64,000 nt of DNA from Mesorhizobium sp. M8A.F.Ca.ET.218.01.1.1 (GTDB lineage: Bacteria; Pseudomonadota; Alphaproteobacteria; Rhizobiales; Rhizobiaceae). A model generated the notes under the pieces. It made no database searches, had not been told where the DNA came from, and was given only the letters and a program-made list of their open reading frames with translations. The stretch lies in the NCBI RefSeq assembly GCF_004791165.1, contig NZ_SRUZ01000006.1:1-64000 (forward strand). The letters run 5' to 3'. Each line of letters begins with the position of its first letter. The first letter of the stretch is position 1. Below, piece after piece: positions 41,533-47,961 of this stretch. The position numbers were made by a program, and so were the translations under genes.

Positions 41533-42228
41533 TCAGGCGCTGACGCGGATGTCTTCCGGTTCGCGCAGCACATAGCCGCGACCCCAGACGGTCTCGATGT
41601 AGTTCTGGCCACCGGAAGCGGCGTCGAGCTTCTTGCGCAGCTTGCAGATGAAGACGTCGATGATCTTCAGTTCCGGCTCGTCCATGCCGCCATAGAGGTG
41701 GTTGAGGAACATTTCCTTGGTGAGCGTGGTGCCCTTGCGCAGCGAGAGCAGCTCCAGCATCTGGTATTCCTTGCCGGTCAGGTGCACGCGCTGGCCACCG
41801 ACCTCGACGGTCTTGGCGTCAAGGTTGACCACCAGATCGCCCGTGGTGATGACCGACTGGGCGTGCCCCTTGGAGCGGCGCACGATGGCATGAATGCGCG
41901 CCACCAGCTCGTCCTTGTGGAACGGCTTGGTCATGTAGTCGTCCGCGCCGAAGCCGAGGCCGCGTACCTTGTCCTCGATGCCAGCCATGCCGGAGAGGAT
42001 GAGGATGGGCGTCTTTACCTTGGAGAGGCGAAGCGTTCTCAAGACCTCGTAGCCGGACATGTCGGGCAGGTTGAGGTCGAGAAGGATGATGTCGTAGTCG
42101 TAGAGCTTGCCCAGATCGACACCCTCTTCGCCGAGGTCCGTCGTATAGACATTGAAACTTTCCGATTTCAGCATCAGCTCGATGCTTTGTGCGGTTGCAC
42201 TGTCATCTTCTATCAGCAGAACACGCAT
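41533..42228 (-). CDS. ctrA: Cell-cycle response regulator CtrA
   Basis: The master cell-cycle regulator of alphaproteobacteria. A 231-residue OmpR-type regulator: receiver (1-120) with D51 in IILLDLNLPDMSG and K in YMTKPFHKDEL, and a C-terminal winged helix (about 130-225; LTGKEYQMLELLSLRKG, HLYGGMDEPELKIIDVFICKLRKKL). It activates flagellar and division genes and represses replication initiation. The C-terminal VSA resembles the degradation tag of Caulobacter CtrA (ending AA). ATG 42228 follows AAGGGG. The long upstream gap has four GANTC sites and CtrA-like motifs, indicating methylation and self-regulation. Confidence 0.97.
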   Translation of the reverse strand: MRVLLIEDDSATAQSIELMLKSESFNVYTTDLGEEGVDLGKLYDYDIILLDLNLPDMSGYEVLRTLRLSKVKTPILILSGMAGIEDKVRGLGFGADDYMTKPFHKDELVARIHAIVRRSKGHAQSVITTGDLVVNLDAKTVEVGGQRVHLTGKEYQMLELLSLRKGTTLTKEMFLNHLYGGMDEPELKIIDVFICKLRKKLDAASGGQNYIETVWGRGYVLREPEDIRVSA

Positions 42229-42313
42229 TTCATTCCCCTTTTCTGCCGCCGGACCATTTCACGACCCGTCCTGCCCCGGAGCAGTGGTTGCCTTGTAGAG
42301 AGGCTGCCATCGA

Positions 42314-42321
42314 ATGGTTAA
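42314..42321 (-). promoter_or_regulatory. CtrA-type half site upstream of ctrA
   Basis: On the minus strand this reads TTAACCAT, the 8-mer CtrA motif described in Caulobacter, 86-93 bases before the ctrA start. TTAA also belongs to TTAACAAAACCTAA on the plus strand, a poorly spaced double site. A near copy, ATGGTTAC, is at 42543-42550. These fit autoregulation of ctrA. Confidence 0.5.
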
Positions 42322-42382
42322 CAAAACCTAATTTCCCGTTCATTACGGTATCAGATTTTTTAACCCCTTTCTACACCCTCTT

Positions 42383-42459
42383 GAATCTAATAACGAATCA
42401 CAGACCAAAATTCCTAATGCGACACATTAATAACCTGGACTAAGTGACTCCAGGGACTC
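42383..42459. promoter_or_regulatory. GANTC (CcrM) methylation-site cluster in the ctrA-fliJ gap
   Basis: Four GANTC sites lie in 77 bp: GAATC at 42383-42387 and 42395-42399, and GACTC at 42446-42450 and 42455-42459; a fifth (42675-42679) abuts the fliJ-like ATG. By chance about 0.3 would be expected. CcrM methylates this motif, and GANTC in the ctrA promoter couples its transcription to replication in Caulobacter. The 42229-42679 gap otherwise holds CtrA-like motifs and AT-rich promoter sequence, with no gene seen. Confidence 0.75.
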
Positions 42460-42679
42460 ATCGACGCGGCTTCGCTTCGGCGGCCGGAATTTTTACCCGG
42501 CCTTAAGCCCTGACCCGTATGATTAACAATGCCCGTAAACGAATGGTTACCGCCGGCAAAAAACTTTAGGGTTTTGTTTCCCATAGTGCGGGGAAAGCCG
42601 GTGGATACGGGCAGTGCTTGGGCCTTTCCAAGTGGTTTGGACGATATGTGCGGGTGTGCGTTTCCGGGAGTACCGAATC

Positions 42680-43057
42680 ATGAAGTCACGTGAAAACCTC
42701 GTCCGGCTGAAGCAGTTTCAGGTGAATGAGAAGCGGCGGCAGATGCTGCAGCTCGACATGATGATCGCCGAGTTCGAGCGCATGGCCGTCGAACTGGAGC
42801 TTCAGATCACCGCCGAGGAAAAGAAAGCCGGCATCACCGATATCAACCATTTCGCCTATCCGACCTTCGCCAAGGCGGCGCGTCTGCGCCGCGACAATCT
42901 CAGGAACTCGCAAGGCGACCTCGCCCAGCAGCGAAGCGCCGCCGAATCATTACTCGGCGAAGCTGAAGCGGAGCTTTCCAAGGCTGAGATGCTGGAATCG
43001 CGCGATACCAAGATTCGCGAGGCCGAAACCGGCGGCCGCAGCGCCATGATCGGCTGA
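42680..43057 (+). CDS. FliJ-like flagellar export protein
   Basis: A 125-residue highly helical protein (MKSRENLVRLKQFQVNEKRRQMLQLDMMIAEFERMAVELE) with the coiled-coil layout of FliJ, the type III export chaperone-escort protein; Rhizobiales have a FliJ-like gene divergent from ctrA. Expression would be expected under CtrA control. ATG 42680 has GGGAG nine bases upstream, and the last base before it belongs to a GAATC methylation site. No other flagellar genes are in this window, so function is inferred from the family and position. Confidence 0.75.
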   Translation: MKSRENLVRLKQFQVNEKRRQMLQLDMMIAEFERMAVELELQITAEEKKAGITDINHFAYPTFAKAARLRRDNLRNSQGDLAQQRSAAESLLGEAEAELSKAEMLESRDTKIREAETGGRSAMIG

Positions 43058-43166
43058 ACCGGCCGACATCGGCGCTATTCGGCACGCGCACAAGCGCGCC
43101 CGCTGTCGGGACGGCAACCTGAACCAGCGCCGGCTGGCGCCGCGAAGTGCTGCTGGCGCACAAGAC

Positions 43167-43565
43167 CTAGGCCGCCCAGTCCGCCTCATTTCCGTTGGTC
43201 GCCCTTGCCCGGGCATCCTTGATATCGGGCGCATGCTGCTCTGCCCACGATCTGATCTGGGTAAGCAGTTCCGCCAGGTTCTGGCCGAGCTCCGTCAGTT
43301 CATATTCCACGTGTGGCGGAATGACCGGATAGACCTCTCGCCGCACCAGGCCGTCACGTTCCAGCACACGCAAGGTCTGGGTCAGCATCTTGGGCGTGAT
43401 GCCTTCGAGCTTGCGGGCAAGCGCACCATTGCGCAGCCGGCCTTTGCGCAGCGCGCAGACAACCAGATAGACCCATTTGCTGGCCAGCATTTCCAAAACG
43501 GTGTGCGACGGACATGTCCGCCGGAACGCGTCATAGCCTAAGGGGGAGTCGCAATCACTATCCAT
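43167..43565 (-). CDS. HxlR family transcriptional regulator
   Basis: A 132-residue HxlR-type winged-helix regulator: an N-terminal CPS Cys (residue 19), WVYLVVCALRKGRLRNGALARKLEGITPKMLTQTLRVLERDGLVRREVYPVIPPHVEYELTELG is diagnostic. Members often sense quinones, aldehydes or reactive electrophiles through that Cys. It is divergent from an NADP-dependent quinone oxidoreductase 87 bp away, its probable target. ATG 43565 is used; the frame runs far upstream only as an antisense shadow. Confidence 0.92.
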   Translation of the reverse strand: MDSDCDSPLGYDAFRRTCPSHTVLEMLASKWVYLVVCALRKGRLRNGALARKLEGITPKMLTQTLRVLERDGLVRREVYPVIPPHVEYELTELGQNLAELLTQIRSWAEQHAPDIKDARARATNGNEADWAA

Positions 43566-43573
43566 GAGGTACC

Positions 43574-43602
43574 TATGTATCAATAAGGTGCATACTAGAC
43601 AA
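43574..43602 (-). promoter_or_regulatory. hxlR promoter with operator-like repeat
   Basis: On the minus strand TTGTCT (43602-43597) and TACATA (43579-43574) are 17 bases apart. Within it, GTAT-N11-ATAC (43577-43595) is an inverted repeat positioned for repression by the HxlR protein, and close enough to affect the divergent oxidoreductase gene. Confidence 0.6.
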
Positions 43603-43652
43603 TAGCTCCTTACTCTCCAAATGATAGTGGCATCGATCAGCAGGAGAGATTC

Positions 43653-44579
43653 ATGCGTGCCGTTACCCAGAATGCCGTCGGCGGACCCGACGTTCTTGTC
43701 ATCGCCGAATTGCCCGATCCCACGCCGAAGGCCGGCGAGGTGCTGGTCCGCGTCAAGGCGGCCGGCATCAATCCCGTCGATGGCGCGGTGCGCGCCGGCT
43801 ACTATCCGCTGCTCGGCGAGCCGCCTTTCATCCTTGGCTGGGATATTTCGGGGACGGTCGAGGCCCTGGGCGCCGGCGTCACCAGCTTCAAGGTCGGCGA
43901 CGACGTGTTCGGCATGCCGCGCTTTCCCAAGCAGGCCGCGGCCTACGCCGAACTGGCGGTGGTGCCGGCCGATGAGATCGCGCCGAAGCCGAAGAGGGCG
44001 GACCACACCTGGGCCGGCGCATTGCCGCTGGCCGGTCTCACCGCCTGGCAAGGCCTTGTCCGCCATGGCGCACTGCAATCAGGCCAACGCGTGCTGGTGC
44101 ACGCCGGAGCTGGCGGCGTTGGCCATCTGGCCGTGCAGATCGCCAAGGCGCGTGGTGCTTACGTCGTTGCCACGACCAGCCCGGGCAAGCTCGACTTCGT
44201 GCGCAAGCTGGGCGCCGATGAGGTGATCGACTACACCAAGGGTGATTTCACCAGCCAGATCAGCGACATCGACCTGGTGCTGGAGCCGCTGGGCGGCGAC
44301 CATGCCGATCGCTCCCTGAAGGTGCTGAAGCCCGGCGGCGTGCTGGTGTCATTGCTCAATGTCAACGACGCCACGCGCGCCGACGCCAGTTCGCGCGATA
44401 TCAGGGTCGAGCGCATGTCGGTGGTGCCCGACCGCGAGGGCCTGCTCGAGCTCGCTGGGTTGATCGACGCGCAAAAGCTTGCCGTCCACGTGGCCAGGAC
44501 TTTTCCCCTCGACCAGGCGGGAGCCGCCCACGCCTTTCTCGCCACCAGGCCGATCGGCAAGGTGGCACTGACGATCTGA
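43653..44579 (+). CDS. NADP-dependent quinone/enoyl oxidoreductase (zinc-independent MDR)
   Basis: A 308-residue medium-chain dehydrogenase of the quinone oxidoreductase (QOR) group: GroES-like domain with GINPVDGAVRAGYY, then the Rossmann domain HAGAGGVGHLAVQIAKARGAYVVATTS. The Cys/His zinc ligands are missing, as in QOR. It probably reduces quinones or enones with NADPH. The ATG follows AGGAGAG. The divergent HxlR regulator suggests induction by electrophiles. A bidirectional terminator follows at 44604. Confidence 0.9.
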   Translation: MRAVTQNAVGGPDVLVIAELPDPTPKAGEVLVRVKAAGINPVDGAVRAGYYPLLGEPPFILGWDISGTVEALGAGVTSFKVGDDVFGMPRFPKQAAAYAELAVVPADEIAPKPKRADHTWAGALPLAGLTAWQGLVRHGALQSGQRVLVHAGAGGVGHLAVQIAKARGAYVVATTSPGKLDFVRKLGADEVIDYTKGDFTSQISDIDLVLEPLGGDHADRSLKVLKPGGVLVSLLNVNDATRADASSRDIRVERMSVVPDREGLLELAGLIDAQKLAVHVARTFPLDQAGAAHAFLATRPIGKVALTI

Positions 44580-44603
44580 GCGGCGACACCGTCGCTCCGA
44601 AAG

Positions 44604-44632
44604 AAAAAGGGCGCGGCTTGCCGCGCCCTTTG
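44604..44632. terminator. Bidirectional terminator between the quinone oxidoreductase gene and sciP
   Basis: GGGCGCGGC (44609-44617) and GCCGCGCCC (44620-44628) pair across a tiny TT loop, with AAAAA before and TTT after. On the minus strand the stem is followed by TTTTTCTTT. Confidence 0.85.
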
Positions 44633-44649
44633 ATCGTGGTGAGGCCGGC

Positions 44650-44925
44650 CTAGTGCCGGTATTGCTGGATACGCGTGGTGCGCAGCCCGGCAAGGCCGTA
44701 TTCGTCGATCGACGCTTGCCAGGACAGGAATTCCTCCGTGGTCAGCTTGTAGCGCTGGCATGCCTCTTCAAGGCTCAAAAGTCCGCCGCGCACCGCTGCA
44801 ACCACTTCCGCCTTGCGCCGGATGACCCAGCGACGCGTGTTCGTCGGCGGCAGATCGGCAATCGTAAGCGGGCTGCCGTCAGGCCCGATAACATATTTGA
44901 CTCTAGGTCTAACCAGATCGGTCAT
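44650..44925 (-). CDS. sciP: SciP-type CtrA antagonist (DUF1153)
   Basis: A 91-residue DUF1153 protein nearly identical in layout to Caulobacter SciP, the small CtrA inhibitory protein: IGPDGSPLTIADLPP, RRWVIRRKAEVVAAVRGGLLSLEEACQRYKLTTEEFLSWQ. The helix-turn-helix-like core (about 35-75) binds DNA and CtrA, blocking CtrA-activated transcription after replication starts. Being 2.4 kb from ctrA in the same island is notable. ATG 44925 follows GAGAG. A CtrA-like box lies 57-71 bp upstream of the start. Confidence 0.93.
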   Translation of the reverse strand: MTDLVRPRVKYVIGPDGSPLTIADLPPTNTRRWVIRRKAEVVAAVRGGLLSLEEACQRYKLTTEEFLSWQASIDEYGLAGLRTTRIQQYRH

Positions 44926-44981
44926 CGTACTCTCTACAAAAAACTCAAAGACCCAATCCCCGCCACGTTACCGCCACAGCT

Positions 44982-44996
44982 TTAAAAATTGCCTAA
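44982..44996. promoter_or_regulatory. CtrA box upstream of sciP
   Basis: TTAA (44982-44985), seven bases, then CTAA (44993-44996) matches seven of eight bases of the CtrA consensus TTAA-N7-TTAA. It lies before sciP, which is CtrA-activated in Caulobacter. The remaining gap to mnmA (to 45214) holds no gene; TTGACC (45161) and TAGAAT (45200) are candidate mnmA promoter boxes with poor spacing. Confidence 0.55.
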
Positions 44997-45214
44997 GCAG
45001 ACCCTAATGACTAGGTAAGGATCGTGAACGCCGCGTTAGTCTTTTAGCGGGCATTTGAAATATGCGGCTGGAAGCCCTGTTTTGGCCGGGAGAAATGTAT
45101 CCATTCGCAGCGTTCGCGACGCGCCGCCGGTCGCCCTGCAAGCTGGCGCAGCAGGAAAGCTTGACCTATATTCTCGACATTGGCATTCAGACGCCGCGTT
45201 AGAATGAAAGCACC

Positions 45215-46405
45215 ATGAACAGCCTCGACCTTCCCGGACGCCCAGAAAACACCCGCATCGTCGTCGCCATGTCGGGCGGCGTCGATTCATCCGTGGTCGC
45301 CGGCCTGCTGAAGCGCGAGGGCTACGATGTCGTCGGCGTCACCTTGCAGCTCTATGATCATGGTGCGGCAACGCATCGGGCCGGATCATGCTGCGCCGGC
45401 CAGGACATCGACGATGCCCGCCGCGTCTCCGAGACGCTGGGCATTCCCCACTATGTGCTCGATTATGAGGAGCGGTTCCGCAAGGCGGTCATCGACCCCT
45501 TCGCCGAGAGCTATGTCGCCGGCGAAACGCCCATTCCTTGCGTTTCCTGCAACCAGACGGTCAAGTTCGCCGATCTGCTGGCCACGGCCAAGGATCTCGG
45601 CGCCGATGCGCTCGCCACCGGCCACTACATCCGCTCCGGCGCCAATGGTGGCCACCGCGCCCTCTACCGGCCGGTCGACGCCGACCGCGACCAGAGCTAT
45701 TTCCTGTTCGCCACCACGCAGGCGCAGATCGACTATCTGCGCTTTCCGCTTGGCGGCCTGTCGAAGCCGCAGGTTCGCGGCATCGCCGAGGAGATGGGGC
45801 TGACGGTCGCCGCCAAGCAGGACAGTCAGGACATCTGCTTCGTGCCGCAGGGCAAATATTCCGACATCATCGCCAAGCTGAAGCCGGCCGCCGCCAATCC
45901 GGGCGACATCGTCCATATCGACGGCCGCGTGCTTGGCCGCCACGAGGGCATATTGCGCTACACGATCGGCCAGCGCCGTGGCATCGGCATCGCATCGGGC
46001 GAGCCGCTCTATGTCGTCCATCTCGATGCCGAGCGCGCCCGCGTCGTCGTCGGCCCGCGCGAGGCGCTGGAGACGCACAAGATCTATCTGCGCAACATGA
46101 ACTGGCTGGGAGACGGCGCCCTCGCCGATGTTCCCGCCGGCGGCATCGAGTTGTTCGCCAAGGTGCGCTCGACCAGGCCGCCACGGCCGGCGGTGCTGCG
46201 CCACGAGGCAGGCGTGACCTCGGTCGAACTGGCCGATGGTGAATCGGGCATCGCGCCCGGACAGGCCTGCGTGCTCTATTCCGACGACGGCAACGAGGCC
46301 CGCGTCTTCGGCGGCGGCTTCATCGAGCGTTCCGAGCGCGGCGCCGAGGCCGAGGCGATGCTGAACCGGCTCGCCGCCAAGCCGGCGCGGGTGCCCGCCG
46401 AATAA
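45215..46405 (+). CDS. mnmA: tRNA-specific 2-thiouridylase MnmA
   Basis: Inserts sulfur at U34 of tRNA Glu, Gln and Lys, using ATP and a persulfide relay. The 396-residue protein has the PP-loop SGGVDSSV (residues 20-27), the catalytic Cys in PIPCVSCNQTVKF with its partner Cys in QDSQDICFVPQG, and the C-terminal beta-barrel (about 290-390). Both cysteines are present, so it should be active. ATG 45215 has GAATGAAAG upstream. It is probably monocistronic. Confidence 0.96.
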   Translation: MNSLDLPGRPENTRIVVAMSGGVDSSVVAGLLKREGYDVVGVTLQLYDHGAATHRAGSCCAGQDIDDARRVSETLGIPHYVLDYEERFRKAVIDPFAESYVAGETPIPCVSCNQTVKFADLLATAKDLGADALATGHYIRSGANGGHRALYRPVDADRDQSYFLFATTQAQIDYLRFPLGGLSKPQVRGIAEEMGLTVAAKQDSQDICFVPQGKYSDIIAKLKPAAANPGDIVHIDGRVLGRHEGILRYTIGQRRGIGIASGEPLYVVHLDAERARVVVGPREALETHKIYLRNMNWLGDGALADVPAGGIELFAKVRSTRPPRPAVLRHEAGVTSVELADGESGIAPGQACVLYSDDGNEARVFGGGFIERSERGAEAEAMLNRLAAKPARVPAE

Positions 46406-46461
46406 CACCCTCTCAAAGACCGTTTCGAAATCCACTTTAGGCAGCCATCAGATGGCCGCCC

Positions 46462-46497
46462 CAGTAGAATTTCCAAACAGTAGAATTTCCGAACAGT
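46462..46497. repeat. Short 16-bp tandem repeat
   Basis: CAGTAGAATTTCC occurs at 46462-46474 and 46478-46490, followed by CAGT at 46494-46497: 2.25 units of 16 bp (spacers AAA and GAA). It lies two bases beyond the stop of the minus-strand oxidoreductase gene. Probably slippage; variable between strains would not be surprising. Confidence 0.8.
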
Positions 46498-46498
46498 C

Positions 46499-47458
46499 TC
46501 AGGATTTGGTGTGAGTGACGGTGCCAGCGGTCAGGATGCGCAGCACCCTGATCGCTTCCTCGCCGCTGGTGCGCGGTTCGGCGCGCGTCTCGATGCACTG
46601 GATGAAATGCTCCAGCTCGCGGGTCAGCGGCATGCCCTGGGCAACCGCGACATAGGACGGCTCGTTGGTGGTGAACGCCCACTGGCCGCTGTCCTGCCAC
46701 ACCGCGTGGCGGTAGACCGCAAGCTTACGCTCCCATGGCTCGACATCGTCGAACACAGCCATCGCCTTGGTGCCGACCACGGTCAGCCGGCGCTCGCGAT
46801 AGGGGTTGAGCCGCGACGTGAAGAGATGGCTGCGCAGCCCGTTGGGAAAGCGCATATGCAGGTGCGCGAAATCGCTGAGATTGTCGAGGAGGGCCGCCCC
46901 CTCGCCGCGCACCTCGATCGGCTCGGTGCCGGTGATGGCCAGGATCATCGACAGATCGTGCGGCGCCAGGTCCCATAGCGCATCGTTCTCGGTATGGAAC
47001 TTGCCGAGCCCCAGCCGGTGCGAATGGATGTAACGGACCTCGCCGAGCTCGCCCTTGTCGATCAGCCCTTTCAGCGTCTCGAAGGCGGGATGGAAGCGCA
47101 GGACATGGCCGACCATGAACACACGCTTATTGTCCCTGGCCGCCTGCACCGAGCGCTCGGCATCGGCCACCGTCAGCGCGATCGGCTTTTCCACCAGCAC
47201 GTCCTTGCCGTTCTCGACGGCGCGCACGGCGAGGTCGGCATGGAACTGCGGCGGCAAGGCCATGATGATGGCGTCGATGTCATCGCGGACGAACAGCTGG
47301 TCCGGCTCGATCGCCAGGCAGTCCTGTTCGCTGGCAAAACCTTCGGCGCGGGCACGATTGGTGTCGGAAACCGCGTGCAACGCGCCGAGCGCCTTGAGGG
47401 TGCGGATGTGGTTTGAGCCCCAGTATCCGCAACCGAGGACTGCAATGCGCGGCTTCAT
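46499..47458 (-). CDS. Gfo/Idh/MocA family oxidoreductase
   Basis: A 319-residue NAD(P)-dependent sugar dehydrogenase: Rossmann motif VLGCGYWGSNHIRTL, then the family EKPIALT (VENGKDVLVEKPIALTV) and a catalytic-type His in DLAPHDLSMILAI. The closest relatives that I know are UDP-N-acetylglucosamine/WbpB-like 3-dehydrogenases of surface polysaccharide synthesis, so envelope sugar modification is likely but unproven. ATG 47458 starts MKPRIAVLGCG; a TTG at 47467 is possible. Ribosome site is weak. Confidence 0.85.
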   Translation of the reverse strand: MKPRIAVLGCGYWGSNHIRTLKALGALHAVSDTNRARAEGFASEQDCLAIEPDQLFVRDDIDAIIMALPPQFHADLAVRAVENGKDVLVEKPIALTVADAERSVQAARDNKRVFMVGHVLRFHPAFETLKGLIDKGELGEVRYIHSHRLGLGKFHTENDALWDLAPHDLSMILAITGTEPIEVRGEGAALLDNLSDFAHLHMRFPNGLRSHLFTSRLNPYRERRLTVVGTKAMAVFDDVEPWERKLAVYRHAVWQDSGQWAFTTNEPSYVAVAQGMPLTRELEHFIQCIETRAEPRTSGEEAIRVLRILTAGTVTHTKS

Positions 47459-47598
47459 CTGTTTCAAACTCTAAAAACTCGTGGCCGAGACATAGCGACG
47501 TGCCCCGTCGAACTCAACCCCGGCGGCCGCATCCAGGTGTTCGCGCGGCAAAGCTTTTCGCCATCGAGAATATGCGGCCCTATCGAATGCATCGAAGC

Positions 47599-47627
47599 TT
47601 GACAGGCTCGCCCTCCCAACCTTATAT
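47599..47627 (+). promoter_or_regulatory. tRNA-Met promoter
   Basis: A full TTGACA (47599-47604, within CTTGACA) and TTATAT (47622-47627) are separated by 17 bases, close to the rhizobial consensus CTTGAC-N17-CTATAT. Transcription should begin near 47634, about 64 bases before the tRNA. Confidence 0.75.
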
Positions 47628-47697
47628 CCGCCCGACCTTGGCGAACGCCTCGAAATGCCTTGCGATTTAAGGCGGATTTCGGGCCTTTCGCCGCCCT

Positions 47698-47774
47698 GGC
47701 GGGGTAGCTCAGTTGGTTAGAGCACGGGAATCATAATCCTGGGGTCGGGGGTTCAAGTCCCTCTCCCGCTACCA
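47698..47774 (+). tRNA. tRNA-Met (elongator), anticodon CAT
   Basis: A 77-base cloverleaf with encoded CCA: acceptor GGCGGGG/TCCCGCT (G1-T72 and G7-T66 wobble), D-arm GCTC/GAGC, anticodon stem CGGGA/TCCTG with loop ATCATAA (anticodon CAT), T-arm GGGGG/CCCTC with TTCAAGT. Variable loop GGGTC matches elongator Met of other bacteria, not the initiator (no GGG/CCC anticodon-stem pair set). tRNA-Ile with modified CAT is a remote alternative. Confidence 0.93.
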
Positions 47775-47929
47775 CTTCAAACCCACTATCGCACGCAATG
47801 TTTGTATTGCGGCGGCCGATTGATGCGGCCCGCTTTTCGGCATGCGGGTTCGCTGGGTGGAGAGCCACGGTCGAGGGCGGCCCAAGATTGCAGGCGCCGC
47901 CCCCATCCCGGCATGTTTCGGCAGAGCGC

Positions 47930-47955
47930 AAAATGGGCCGGTCCAACCGGCCCAT
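47930..47955 (-). terminator. Terminator of the SPFH gene
   Basis: ATGGGCCGGT (47933-47942) and ACCGGCCCAT (47946-47955) form a perfect ten-pair stem with loop CCA; on the minus strand it is followed by TTTTG. It lies just after the SPFH stop codon (47962). Confidence 0.85.
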
Positions 47956-47961
47956 CCTCGA

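Noticed and set aside
42614..42679. Longer start for the FliJ-like gene at 42614
   Set aside because: The extension encodes a poor sequence within the regulatory gap and lacks a ribosome site; ATG 42680 has GGGAG.
46462..46497. CRISPR-like repeat
   Set aside because: Only 2.25 tandem units of 16 bp with 3-bp spacers; no cas genes.
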